Source: Amycolatopsis rubida (GTDB lineage: Bacteria; Actinomycetota; Actinomycetes; Mycobacteriales; Pseudonocardiaceae). Taken from it: DNA of 64,000 nt. The stretch is taken from assembly GCF_900115345.1 (NCBI RefSeq), contig NZ_FOWC01000017.1, positions 115,284 through 179,283 of the forward strand, written 5' to 3'. Under the pieces are notes generated by a model that was given only the letters and a program-made list of their open reading frames with translations, searched no databases and was not told the origin of the DNA. Below, in pieces: positions 46,021-54,678 of the stretch; within the stretch, counting starts at the first letter, position 1, and each line of letters opens with the position of its first letter. The translations under genes and the position numbers were made by a program.

Positions 46021-46860
46021 TCAGCCGTCGAAGGTGTCCGGGTCGAAGCCCGTGCGGCGGCCCTCGTCGAGGCCGCTGAGGACGTCGAGGTCGCTGTCGC
46101 TGAGGGAGAAGTCGAAAATGTCGATGTTCTCCCGCATCCGCTTCGGCGACGACGACTTCGGGAACACGACGTTGCCAAGCTGCACGTGCCAGCGCAGCAC
46201 GATCTGCGCGGGCGTCTTGCCGTGTTTCTCCGCCAGTTCGGCCAGCAGCGGGTCTTCGAGCACTTCGCCTTGGGCGAGCGGGCTCCACGCCTCGGTCACG
46301 ATGCCGTGTGCTTCGTGGTAGGCGCGCAGTTCCGGTTGCTGCAGCGCGGGATGCAGCTCGATCTGGTTGACCGCGGGCACCGTCGCCGACTCGGCGGCCA
46401 GGCGTTCCAGGTGCGAAATCTGGAAGTTGGACACCCCGATCGCGCGGGTCTTGCCTGCGCGCTGCAGTTCCTCGAAACCGTGCCAGGTGGCGACGTACTT
46501 GTCCTGTTTCGGCAGCGGCCAGTGGATCAGGTAGAGGTCGACGTAGTCCAGTTCGAGCCGCTGCAGGCTGCCCTCCATCGCGTTGATCGCGTTGTCGTGG
46601 CCCTGCGCGTCGTTCGCCAGCTTTGTGGTGACGAAGATTTCTTCACGCGGTACGCCCGAATCGCGGATGCCCGCGCCGACGCCTTCCTCGTTGCGGTACA
46701 TCTGCGCGGTGTCGAGGTGGCGGTATCCGGCCTCCAGCGCCTCGCGCACCGCCGCGGCTGTTTCCTCCGGCGGGATCTGGAAGACGCCCAGGCCGAACTG
46801 CGGAATCCGGACGCCGTTGGTGAGTTCGAGCTGCGGAACGCGGTTCGTCTCGATCGTCAT
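46021..46860 (-). CDS. Aldo/keto reductase
   Basis: A 279-residue NADPH-dependent aldo/keto reductase of the AKR5-like group, related to 2,5-diketo-D-gluconate reductase. The catalytic tetrad is visible: D and Y in GYRHLDTAQMYRNEEG, K in IFVTTKLANDA, H in LYLIHWPLP. The cofactor phosphate loop is VFPKSSSPKRMREN. The start is ATG at 46860. It stands alone between the glycosyltransferase and a STAS gene with no strong operon link. Confidence 0.94.
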   Translation of the reverse strand: MTIETNRVPQLELTNGVRIPQFGLGVFQIPPEETAAAVREALEAGYRHLDTAQMYRNEEGVGAGIRDSGVPREEIFVTTKLANDAQGHDNAINAMEGSLQRLELDYVDLYLIHWPLPKQDKYVATWHGFEELQRAGKTRAIGVSNFQISHLERLAAESATVPAVNQIELHPALQQPELRAYHEAHGIVTEAWSPLAQGEVLEDPLLAELAEKHGKTPAQIVLRWHVQLGNVVFPKSSSPKRMRENIDIFDFSLSDSDLDVLSGLDEGRRTGFDPDTFDG

Positions 46861-46903
46861 ATCGGCGGCCTACCCGTGCGCGGCGGCGGCGAAACTCGCT
46901 CGA

Positions 46904-47239
46904 TCAGGCAGCGACCGCCTCGCGGACGCACAGGATCTCGTCCGCGCCGGTCACCGCGAGACACCGCCGGACCGCGTGCGCGGGCCCAGGCACGACAGCG
47001 AACGACGGGATCCGTTCGTGCGCGTCGAGCAGGGCGCGAACGCCAGCGCAGCTCAGGAACGCGACGCCGGACAGATCGACGACCACCGGCCCGGCCAACG
47101 GCGCGACAGCCGCTTCGAAAACGTGCACGGTAGCCGCGTCGAGGTCTCCGACCAGAGCGAGGTGGATCGCGTCCGCCTGCCTCGCCGCGCGGATCGTCAA
47201 TTCCACCGGCGCGGTGACGCCGGGAAGAGGAAGAGTCAT
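46904..47239 (-). CDS. STAS domain anti-sigma factor antagonist
   Basis: A 111-residue single STAS domain: HLALVGDLDAATVHVFEAAV, then VVVDLSGVAFLSCAGVRALL. The position usually holding the phosphorylated serine (DFLSSSG in the paralogue at 34751) reads FLSCAG here, so the serine after FL is still present but the following one is cysteine. ATG at 47239 follows AAAGGAG by nine bases. No HATPase partner is adjacent; the one at 34341 is a candidate. Confidence 0.85.
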   Translation of the reverse strand: MTLPLPGVTAPVELTIRAARQADAIHLALVGDLDAATVHVFEAAVAPLAGPVVVDLSGVAFLSCAGVRALLDAHERIPSFAVVPGPAHAVRRCLAVTGADEILCVREAVAA

Positions 47240-47553
47240 GGGTTTGCGCTCCTTTCGCAGAGATCTGCTTGGGGCGCTGACCGCAGCATGGTTCCGGACA
47301 ACAGCCAACACAGGCGACCGTACGCGTTCTCCCAGTGCGGTCAACCCAGGTGAGCACGAGGTTCACTCCCGCGGCGGCTGAGTCCGCCTGTTCGGGGGCC
47401 TGTTCGCCAGCGGCGGGCGGGACGGGCAAGTGGTCGGATCGGGGTGCGATCGCGGCGATCCGTTCACGGGATGTTCACTCGCGGGGGCACCTCTCCGGGC
47501 GATCCCCGGGCGGTCGAGCATGCCCGCGGAGACCAGGCGAGGACCGAGTCCGC
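47240..47553. other. Intergenic spacer without a recognisable gene
   Basis: This GC-rich stretch between the STAS gene and the terminator hairpin has no frame with a ribosome site and recognisable protein. It should contain the STAS promoter on the minus strand. I see no other structure I can support. Confidence 0.5.
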
Positions 47554-47587
47554 GCGCGGGAACCATGCCTCGGCATGGTTCCCGCGC
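47554..47587 (-). terminator. Terminator hairpin after the SsgA-like gene
   Basis: Perfect 16-base arms GCGCGGGAACCATGCC (47554-47569) and GGCATGGTTCCCGCGC (47572-47587) with a two-base centre lie 22 bases beyond the stop of the minus-strand SsgA-like gene. Confidence 0.75.
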
Positions 47588-47609
47588 CATCACCGTCCAC
47601 TATGGACGG

Positions 47610-48023
47610 TCAGTCGCGCAGGGCGAGCTTCGCGAGTTCCTCGTCGAAGTCGAAGCAACGGTCTTCGGAGCCGACCGGGACCTCGTCGTAGGTGCGGTCG
47701 AGGAAGTCGGCGAGTTCGTTCGCCGCCGCCTCCAGCACCGCGGAACCGTCCGGCGCGTTCAGCTCCACCAGCACGCGGCTGTCGTCGGCGGCGGGGCGCA
47801 CCTGGACGTCTCCGTCGCCCGCGGGCGCCAGCAGGCCGTCGGCGAGCAAGTCCCGCCCGAACAGCCAGCGCACGACACTGCCGCCGGCGTGGTAGCCGAC
47901 CGACACCGCGAACGGATCCGCCGGGTCGTACTCCAAATCGGCGCGCACCGGCAGCGGGACGGACCCGAACGTGCGCAGCCCGAAGATGATCGTCGCGCGG
48001 ACGACCTGCGGTTCGGTTTCCAC
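47610..48023 (-). CDS. SsgA-like sporulation/cell division regulator (SALP)
   Basis: A 137-residue protein of the SsgA/SsgB family, found only in morphologically complex actinobacteria, where members guide FtsZ to sporulation septa. Family landmarks are VPVRADLEYDPADPFAVSVG, then VRWLFGRDLLADGLLAPAGD and GDVQVRP, followed by an acidic C-terminus (FLDRTYDEVPVGSED). The start is ATG at 48023. It is monocistronic, with its own hairpin terminator. Which SALP class it belongs to cannot be told here. Confidence 0.92.
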   Translation of the reverse strand: METEPQVVRATIIFGLRTFGSVPLPVRADLEYDPADPFAVSVGYHAGGSVVRWLFGRDLLADGLLAPAGDGDVQVRPAADDSRVLVELNAPDGSAVLEAAANELADFLDRTYDEVPVGSEDRCFDFDEELAKLALRD

Positions 48024-48827
48024 GACGGCGCCTCCTTCGTTACCCGGTCGCGAACCTGTCCGGACCGAAGTGAATGTTTCTCAATAAGTAACGCGCCGTA
48101 AGAGCCTAAGCTGCCCGACCGAGCAGATTTCACCCCAAAGGTGGAGATCTACGTCTCAGTCGGCTACGCAAGGGCAGCATTGACCGCAGGATCGGGCAAC
48201 CCGCCGGTCGATCCCCGAGCAGCACAGGGACGGCTTCGACCTGCGGAAACGAATCGCCACGATCGTGAAGCCGGACGGGCCCGGCACCGCGCGGAGAAGA
48301 CCGCGCTCGCCGCCGGGAAATGCTGGCGGCCAGGCCGCCGAACCGATTCAAGGTCGAGCGGCGGCTCGGTTGCCGCTCGTACGTGTTCGTGCCGGTTAGA
48401 ACCGGCACGAACACGCACGAGCACGAGACCCGGCCGCCCCGCTCAAGTTCGCAGCAGCCCCGCTCCCGGCCCCTCGTGAGCCGGTTGCGCCGACTAACGC
48501 CAGCCGTCCACGCCCCCTCAGGAGCCAGGGATGACGCGGTCGAGACGCACCCCGCCCAGACCGACGCCCGGGGCCGGCTCCTCCCGGCCCCGCCGCGGGT
48601 GCCGGGTGCCGGCAGCCATTCGGGGCATTTCGTGCGCGATGAGGTCCTTTGTGGACGGTCAGCGGACCGGGACCGCCCGGCTTGACTCCCTGGCATCGCC
48701 CAGCGGGGCCCGCCTCAACGCGGTAAGCCAGCTCGACGTCGGCGAAGAACACCGACCCGAGATGTCCCGAGGCATAGTCCTCCCTAGCGGCCGTCGACTG
48801 TTCCCGCCTCCGCAGCGGACTCGCCGA
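48024..48827. other. 800-base spacer without a supported gene
   Basis: Apart from the family B hairpin at 48375-48422, this region holds only Arg/Pro/Ser-rich chance frames, one of them running straight through the hairpin. No ribosome site pairs with a recognisable product. It could contain remnants of a decayed gene, and the minus-strand part near 48024-48100 is A/T-richer, as expected for the SsgA-like gene promoter. Confidence 0.5.
48375..48422. repeat. Intergenic inverted repeat, family B copy 3
   Basis: Arms at 48375-48397 and 48400-48422 (core CGTGTTCGTGCCGGTT and AACCGGCACGAACACG) pair at 22 of 23 positions with a minimal loop. Unlike the other copies it is not next to a gene end. 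Confidence 0.8.
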
Positions 48828-49784
48828 TCAGGAGGCGCCAAGCACCGGCTGCTGCCCGGTGGCAGCCGGGTGCCGGGCGAGCAGGTCGTCGAGCCGGGAG
48901 CCGACCTCCGCGCAGTTCTGCCGCACCACGGAAAGAAAAGCCGCGAGAACCGGCGAGGAATCGGCCGCCCGGAACGACATCTGCAGATCCGGCAGCCGGA
49001 AGCGCGGTTCGACGTCGCAGAACCGGATGTCGTCGCGAGCGATCAGGCGCATCCGGTTCGGGCCGAGCCCGACCCCCGCGCAGCAGGCGGCGAGCCCGGC
49101 GATCGTGTGGACGTCGCGCGCCAGCGCGGCGCCGTCGAGGGCGGCGGGGTCGTGTTCGAACACCCGGCGCAGATAAGAACCGGCGGCGTCCGCGCTGACC
49201 ACCAGCGGCTCGCGCGCCAGCTGCCCGGCCTCGACGGACCGCTGCCCGGCGAAGGGGTGCGCCGACGAGACCACGGCCACCAGGTGATCCGCGCCGATGG
49301 GCACCGTTACCAGGTCTTCCGCCCCGGCTCCGCGAGGGCTGCCGCGCCCCACCGCGACCTCCAGTTCGCCGGCGAGCAGGGCCGCGGACGCGGTCGGCGT
49401 GTCCAGTTCCTGGAGGACCATCCGGACCTCCGGACGGGCCCGCCGGAACCGGCCGATCACGCCCGGCAGCGGGTCGAGCAGCGCGGACCCGATGAACCCG
49501 AGCCGCAACCGCCCGGTCTCCCCGCGCGCGGCGCGGCCCGCCTCGACCCTCGCGAGGCTCATCTCGGCGAGCGCGCTGCTCGCCCTGGCGAGGAAGGCAT
49601 TGCCCGCGGCGGTGGGGAAAACGCCGCGCGGGGTGCGGTCGAACAGCCGCTCGCCGACCTCGCGTTCGAGCGCGGCGATCTGGGTCGACAGCGGCGGCTG
49701 GGCGATGCCCAGCGACGCCGCGGCGCGGCCGAAATGCTGGTGCTCGGCGAGCGCCAGAGCGTAACGAAGATGACGGGCTTCCAC
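48828..49784 (-). CDS. LysR family transcriptional regulator
   Basis: A 318-residue regulator. The HTH reads ALAEHQHFGRAAASLGIAQP then PLSTQIAALEREVGERLFDR, close to BenM/CatM-type LysR proteins that sense aromatic compounds. The effector domain includes RLRLGFIGSALLDPLPGVI. The start is GTG at 49784. It is divergent from a hydrolase-MFS pair, with an ATAC-N7-GTAT site ten bases upstream of its own start, so it should regulate that pair and itself. Confidence 0.92.
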   Translation of the reverse strand: MEARHLRYALALAEHQHFGRAAASLGIAQPPLSTQIAALEREVGERLFDRTPRGVFPTAAGNAFLARASSALAEMSLARVEAGRAARGETGRLRLGFIGSALLDPLPGVIGRFRRARPEVRMVLQELDTPTASAALLAGELEVAVGRGSPRGAGAEDLVTVPIGADHLVAVVSSAHPFAGQRSVEAGQLAREPLVVSADAAGSYLRRVFEHDPAALDGAALARDVHTIAGLAACCAGVGLGPNRMRLIARDDIRFCDVEPRFRLPDLQMSFRAADSSPVLAAFLSVVRQNCAEVGSRLDDLLARHPAATGQQPVLGAS

Positions 49785-49793
49785 GCGGTCACG

Positions 49794-49808
49794 ATACGCG
49801 GAAAGTAT
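49794..49808. promoter_or_regulatory. LysR-type binding site (T-N11-A)
   Basis: ATAC (49794-49797), seven bases, GTAT (49805-49808) is a symmetrical LysR box, in the 118-base gap between the LysR gene and the divergent hydrolase gene. Confidence 0.65.
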
Positions 49809-49902
49809 GACGAAGGCGTTCCTCAGAGATGAGAGTAGATAACCGGGCGGAGCTGCGGTGACCTGGTGCGGTCCGTGACCGCCGCTTTCGAAGGGCCCTG
49901 GA

Positions 49903-50772
49903 ATGATCCGTCCGTCCTCGTCCGAGACCGTCCTGCTGCTCGTGCACGGTGCCTGGCACAGCGCCCTGCACTGGAGTCCGGCCCAGCGTGCGCTCGGCCG
50001 GCACGGCCTTGCCAGCATCGCTGTCGACCTGCCCGGCAGCGGGCTCGGCGCGCCCGTCCCCAGCGGGTACTTCCAGCCCGGCCAGCCGGGGCTCGCCGCC
50101 GAGAAGTCGGCGCTGCGCGACCTCACCCTGCAGGACAGCACCGACGTGGTCCTCGACGCGCTGGTCAGTGCCCGCACCCGCTACCGGAATGTACTGCTGG
50201 TCGCGCACAGCGCCGCGGGTTCCGCGGTGTCGGCCGCCGCGGAACAGGCGCCCGAACTGGTCGACCGCCTCGTGTACCTGTCCTCGTTCGTGCCCGCGGG
50301 CCGGCCGCGGTTCGCCGACTACATCGAAGCCGAGGAGAACGCCGGGGCCGTCCAGGTTCCGCCGATCGGCGACCCGGCCGAACTGGGCGCGATCCGGATC
50401 AACCCGCTGTCTCCCGACGCGGCAGTCACCGACGTCATCCGCCGGGCCTTCCTGAACGACCTCCCCGCGGACGCCTCGGACTCGTGGCGGCAGTTCCTGC
50501 ACCCGGACCACCCGTTCTCGCACTTCGGCACGCCGGTTCCGCTCTCGGCGGAGCGCTGGGGACGGCTCCCGCGCACCTACATCCGGTTGACCGGCGACCT
50601 CGCCCTGCCGCCGGCGACCCAGGATCTGATGATCTCCGAGGCCGACCAGGTGACGCCGGACAACCCGTTCCAGGTGCGTTGCCTGCCGGGCGGCCATTCG
50701 CCGTTCGTGATCCGGCCGGCGGAGCTGGCGGCGATGTTCGCCGCCATCGCCTCGCCGCGGCCCTCCCGGTGA
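49903..50772 (+). CDS. Alpha/beta hydrolase
   Basis: A 289-residue alpha/beta-hydrolase, similar in layout to EstC/pyrethroid-type esterases and plant hydroxynitrile-lyase-like enzymes. The start LLLVHGAWHSALHW holds the HG oxyanion motif; the nucleophile is in LLVAHSAAGSAV, and the catalytic histidine is in LPGGHSPFVIRP near the end. The start is ATG at 49903. It overlaps the downstream MFS gene by GTGA, so hydrolysis and export appear coupled. The substrate is unknown. Confidence 0.9.
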   Translation: MIRPSSSETVLLLVHGAWHSALHWSPAQRALGRHGLASIAVDLPGSGLGAPVPSGYFQPGQPGLAAEKSALRDLTLQDSTDVVLDALVSARTRYRNVLLVAHSAAGSAVSAAAEQAPELVDRLVYLSSFVPAGRPRFADYIEAEENAGAVQVPPIGDPAELGAIRINPLSPDAAVTDVIRRAFLNDLPADASDSWRQFLHPDHPFSHFGTPVPLSAERWGRLPRTYIRLTGDLALPPATQDLMISEADQVTPDNPFQVRCLPGGHSPFVIRPAELAAMFAAIASPRPSR

Positions 50773-52157
50773 CCGCACAGCGGCTTCTCCTGCCGATCAT
50801 CCTGTCCGGCACGTTCGTCCAGCTGTTCAGCGTCACGGTCATGCAGGTGGGAGTGGTCGACATCCAGCGGGACCTGGGCGCGGGGGCAGGCGAGAGCCAA
50901 CTGGTTCTCGCCGCCTACACCCTCGCCTACGCCTGCTCGCTGATCGTTTCCGCGCGGCTGGGAGGCAAATACGGCTGCCGGAAGATGTTCGTCGCCGGGA
51001 TGGCGCTGTTCACCCTCGCCTCGCTCGGGGCGGCGGCCGCGCCCGAAGCGGGGGTGCTGATCGCCGGGCGCCTGCTGCAGGGTTTCGGCAGCGGGCTGAT
51101 GGCGCCGCAGATCCTGTCGATCATCCAGTCCGCGGTGCCCCCGGACCGTCGTGCCGCCGCGTTGAGCGCGCTCGGCGCGACCATGGCGGCCGCTTCGCTC
51201 GCGGGCCCGGTGCTCGGCGGGGTGCTGATCCAGCTCGACCCGCTCGGCCTGGGCTGGCGGGCGGCGATGCTGCTGACCGTTCCCGTCGGGATCGCCGCCC
51301 TCGCGCTCTCCCCCGCGCTGCCGCCGGATCACGGTGAACGCACGACGGAACGCGTCGACCGGACCGGGGCGGCGCTGAGCCTGCTCGGCTTGGCCCTGCT
51401 GGTCTTTCCGCTGACCATGGGGCGGGACGCCGGGTGGCCATGGTGGACGTGGCTGAGCCTGGCGCTGGCCGTGGTGCTGCTGGCCGGCTTCGCGATTTCC
51501 CAGCGCAGGGCGGCGGATCCGCTCGTCCATCCGTCCGCGCTGGCCGCACCGGCGACGCGCTGGGGGCTGGGCGTCGTCCTGGTGTTCAACGCCGGAGTGC
51601 CGTCCTTCACGCTGCTGCTGTCGATGCACCTGCAAGGCGGGCGAGGCTGGAGTCCGCTTCAGACCGGGCTCGGCATCACCCCGTACGCCGTCGGCGCACT
51701 GGCCGGAAGCGGGATCGCGAACAGGTTGGGCCGGCGCTTCGGCCCATGGGCTCTGGCGTCGTCCTCCCTGGCGATGGGCTCGGTGTCCCTTGTCGTCCCG
51801 GCGACCGTCAGCGATCCCGCCCTGCGGTGGGTGTACTGGCTCGCGCTGTGCCTTGGCGGCATCGGGTTCGGCGTGTTCACCGCTTCGGCGTTCGCCCAGA
51901 TCCTCGCCAGAGTCCGCCCCGAAGCCGCGACATCGGTCTCGGGTCTGCTCCCGACGGCACAGCAACTGGGCGGAACACTGGGCGTCACGTTCGCGGGCAT
52001 CGCTTACGCGACGTCCGCCGGGAACCCCGGCGAGGCGTTGTGGCATGCGATGACCTACGAGGCGGCGGTGTTCGCACTGGCTGCGGTTTTCGCTGCCGGG
52101 CTGGCCGGCCGCGCGGCTCGAAAAGCACCGGCACGCCCGGGATCGGCACCCTGCTGA
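50769..52157 (+). CDS. MFS drug transporter, DHA2 (14-helix) type
   Basis: A 462-residue membrane transporter with about 14 hydrophobic segments, as in the EmrB/QacA DHA2 subfamily. Diagnostic segments are YACSLIVSARLGGKYGCRKM (loop 2-3 motif A), LQGFGSGLMAPQIL and AGPVLGGVLIQ (motif C). GTG at 50769 overlaps the hydrolase stop (GTGA). With the divergent LysR gene it looks like a detoxification or metabolite-export module. Confidence 0.92.
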   Translation: MTAQRLLLPIILSGTFVQLFSVTVMQVGVVDIQRDLGAGAGESQLVLAAYTLAYACSLIVSARLGGKYGCRKMFVAGMALFTLASLGAAAAPEAGVLIAGRLLQGFGSGLMAPQILSIIQSAVPPDRRAAALSALGATMAAASLAGPVLGGVLIQLDPLGLGWRAAMLLTVPVGIAALALSPALPPDHGERTTERVDRTGAALSLLGLALLVFPLTMGRDAGWPWWTWLSLALAVVLLAGFAISQRRAADPLVHPSALAAPATRWGLGVVLVFNAGVPSFTLLLSMHLQGGRGWSPLQTGLGITPYAVGALAGSGIANRLGRRFGPWALASSSLAMGSVSLVVPATVSDPALRWVYWLALCLGGIGFGVFTASAFAQILARVRPEAATSVSGLLPTAQQLGGTLGVTFAGIAYATSAGNPGEALWHAMTYEAAVFALAAVFAAGLAGRAARKAPARPGSAPC

Positions 52158-52247
52158 ACGCGCCGCCGGACGTCTCGGCAGGGAAGCTTCCGCTCCCGCG
52201 AAGGTCCGTGAAGGACGTCCGCAGCACGGGCCGCGCCGAACCGGTCG

Positions 52248-53651
52248 TCAGCGGCTCCACTCCTCCACCCGCACCCCCATCAATCCAGCCGCGACCCGAA
52301 GCTCCCTCCTCCGGTCTCCCGGGACCGCATGCACGTGGTTCGCCCCGAAGCGCGACAAAAACGTCTCCGCCGCCACGTCCAGGCGCGCGAACGCATGCGG
52401 CCACTCCGGCGTGGAGCGCGAGACCAGTTCCCGCGTTGTCCGCGCGTCGTAATTCTCGAACTCCCCCAGCACCAGCTGCATCCGGTACTCCCCGTCCAAC
52501 CGGCTCAACCGTGCCAATGTCATCCGGCCGGGGGCGGCGATGTGCTGCACCGAAGCCCCGCCCGCGGGGAAGAAGAACACCTCCGGGTACAGGTGCACCT
52601 GCGCCAGGTTCTCCGCCGGGTCCTCGCTCCGCGCGGCGAACCACGTCGCGTGCTGGCCGGAGTTGCACAGGTCCCACACGTCCCGGTCCGGGTGGTAGTG
52701 CCGGACGTCCGCGAAAAGCACGGGCGTCCCGGTGATCCGGTGCATCAGCTGCATGGTCAGCGCACCGTCCATGTCCGCTTCGGTGGCGGTGACGTGCACG
52801 GCTTTGGGGCCGTTCCAGTCGTAAGGATCGTTGAGCAGCGCCTCGGCGACATCTGCGGTCGCGAAGTGCTCGGTCAGCTCCGGTTGTGCTTTGATCCCGG
52901 AGAAATCCAGGTGCCGTTCGGCAGCGACATCGCGCACAGCGAGGTAAAGACGCAGTTGGCGTTCCACCAACTCCGGGGTGAGCCGATCTCCGTCGTAGTG
53001 CACGGTGGCGTGTTCTTCCAGCCATTTCCGGCCGCTGACGGCTTCCGCCGAAGGTCCTTCGGCGCGGCGAACCAGTTCGTACTGGTCGATTTCCTCGACG
53101 TCCACCCCGAACTGGCGCATCCATTGATCGGTATTGGCCACCGCCGTGTTCATGCCCATCGGCCGCCCGCCGAAGCGGCCGAAGGTCGAACCGCGCAGCG
53201 AACCGACGGCAGCGGCGGCGCTCGCGTGCGCGCCGACTTCGGCGATCAGGCCCGGGTCGGAAGGCGCGCCCCACAAACGGGTGTGCGCGCGGCCGATCTG
53301 GTCGAGCGCTCCCCCGGCGGCGAGCATCCCGACCAGGCCGGGCTCGGTCGGGTCGGTGCTCGCGACGAGCAACAGCGGGCCCGGGGTCGCGTCCGCGGCC
53401 AGCATGGTGAAGTGCGGGAACGCCCACACCGCGTAGTACAGCACTGTCACGTCCACCGAACTCGCGGCGACCGAGCGCGCGGCCGCGGTCGCGGTGGTGT
53501 TCGTGGCGACCAGTCCTCCGGTGACGACGTCGTGGCCCGCCGCGGTCAGTGCGGCGGTGAACTCGTCCGCTTTGGACCGGATGAAGCCGGTGTTCCGCCG
53601 GTGCACGTGGTCGCGCCCGTCGGAGACGGCGAGGACACCGATTCGCGCCAT
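52248..53651 (-). CDS. L-fucose/L-arabinose isomerase family protein
   Basis: A 467-residue protein of the FucI/AraA superfamily (COG2407-like). The N-terminal Rossmann-like domain starts ARIGVLAVSDGRDHVHRRN; the middle shows RPMGMNTAVANTDQWMRQFG and HYDGDRLTPELVERQLRLY; the metal-binding part includes IKAQPELTEHF, TATEADMDGALTMQLMH (E and D) and CNSGQHATWFA (H). It should interconvert an aldose and a ketose. It is the last gene of a sugar ABC-import operon, three bases after the binding-protein stop, and probably acts on the imported sugar. Confidence 0.87.
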   Translation of the reverse strand: MARIGVLAVSDGRDHVHRRNTGFIRSKADEFTAALTAAGHDVVTGGLVATNTTATAAARSVAASSVDVTVLYYAVWAFPHFTMLAADATPGPLLLVASTDPTEPGLVGMLAAGGALDQIGRAHTRLWGAPSDPGLIAEVGAHASAAAAVGSLRGSTFGRFGGRPMGMNTAVANTDQWMRQFGVDVEEIDQYELVRRAEGPSAEAVSGRKWLEEHATVHYDGDRLTPELVERQLRLYLAVRDVAAERHLDFSGIKAQPELTEHFATADVAEALLNDPYDWNGPKAVHVTATEADMDGALTMQLMHRITGTPVLFADVRHYHPDRDVWDLCNSGQHATWFAARSEDPAENLAQVHLYPEVFFFPAGGASVQHIAAPGRMTLARLSRLDGEYRMQLVLGEFENYDARTTRELVSRSTPEWPHAFARLDVAAETFLSRFGANHVHAVPGDRRRELRVAAGLMGVRVEEWSR

Positions 53652-53654
53652 AGG

Positions 53655-54656
53655 TCAGCTCCGGTTCAGTTCGGCGTAGACCTGGGCCGCGTTGTCGCGC
53701 GTCACCAGGCGGGTGGGCAGGGTCTGCGTCTTGGGCACGGTCTGGCAGTCGACGAGCAGTTTCTTCGCTGCCGCGACGGCTTCCTTGCCGCCGGTCGGAT
53801 AGACGAACGTGGCCGACAGCCGGCCGGCCTCCACCGCCTTGATGCCGCCTTCGGGCACCGGCAGGCCGTCGATGCCGACGATCGGCAGGTCCGCGCGGCC
53901 CGCGTTCTGCGCGGCGATGCGCGCGCCCTCGGCCATCGGGTCGTTCTCGGAGAATATCGCCTGCGCGTCCGGATGCGCCTTCAGCAACGCGTCCGCCTGC
54001 TGTTGCCCCTTGTCCCGCAACCAATCCGCGTCCGCACTGCCCACGACGGTGATGTTGCGGTCCGTGCTGCCCTGGTGGAATCCGTCGCTGCGTTCCTTGG
54101 CGGGCGTCGATCCGGCGAGGCCCTTCAGTTCGACGACTTTCCCGCCGTGCGGCAGCAATTTCTCGGCGAAGAACTTGCCCGCCTGCCGGCCGATGTCCAC
54201 ATTGTCCGCACCGATGAACGAGGTGTACCCGTCGCCGTCGACCTTCCGGTCCAGCACGAGCACCGGAATCCCCTGGTCGTAAGCCTTCTTCACGACACCG
54301 GTCAACGGCGTCGCCTCGTTCGGGCTGATGATCAGCAGATCGATGCCCTGGGTCAGGAAAGTGTTGACCTGCTCGACCTGTTTCGCGTTGTCCTGTGCGG
54401 CGTCCGCGTAACTGACGCTGAATTGCGGCACACCGGCCGCGGCCTTGCGGATGTCGTCGTCCATCCGGACGCGATACGGTTCGGCGAGATTCGCTTGGCT
54501 CATCCCGATTTTGTACTTCCCGCTCGGACCGTGGCATTGCCTCGCGGCCGGCGCGGCGCCGGATGACGCGCCCGGCGCGTTCTCGTGGGTGGTGCCGCAG
54601 GCGGCGACGAGGGCCAGCCCCGCCAGTACCGCCCCGCCGCGGATGATGCCGGACAT
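53655..54656 (-). CDS. Sugar ABC transporter substrate-binding lipoprotein (ribose/LacI-fold family)
   Basis: A 333-residue periplasmic-binding-protein-like-I protein. The signal peptide has a lipobox LVAAC (Cys20), so it is lipid-anchored. The mature domain shows KYKIGMSQANLAEPYRVRMD, DLLIISPNEATPLTGVVKKA and IPVLVLDRKVDGD, as in ribose/xylose/arabinose binders of the RbsB type. It is transcribed after the permease gene and before the isomerase gene. Confidence 0.93.
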   Translation of the reverse strand: MSGIIRGGAVLAGLALVAACGTTHENAPGASSGAAPAARQCHGPSGKYKIGMSQANLAEPYRVRMDDDIRKAAAGVPQFSVSYADAAQDNAKQVEQVNTFLTQGIDLLIISPNEATPLTGVVKKAYDQGIPVLVLDRKVDGDGYTSFIGADNVDIGRQAGKFFAEKLLPHGGKVVELKGLAGSTPAKERSDGFHQGSTDRNITVVGSADADWLRDKGQQQADALLKAHPDAQAIFSENDPMAEGARIAAQNAGRADLPIVGIDGLPVPEGGIKAVEAGRLSATFVYPTGGKEAVAAAKKLLVDCQTVPKTQTLPTRLVTRDNAAQVYAELNRS

Positions 54657-54678
54657 CTGCTCCCCTTTTCCCGAACGC

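Noticed and set aside
48130..48696. Possible 188-residue minus-strand protein
   Set aside because: It passes straight through the family B hairpin and is Arg/Ser/Gly-rich without pattern.
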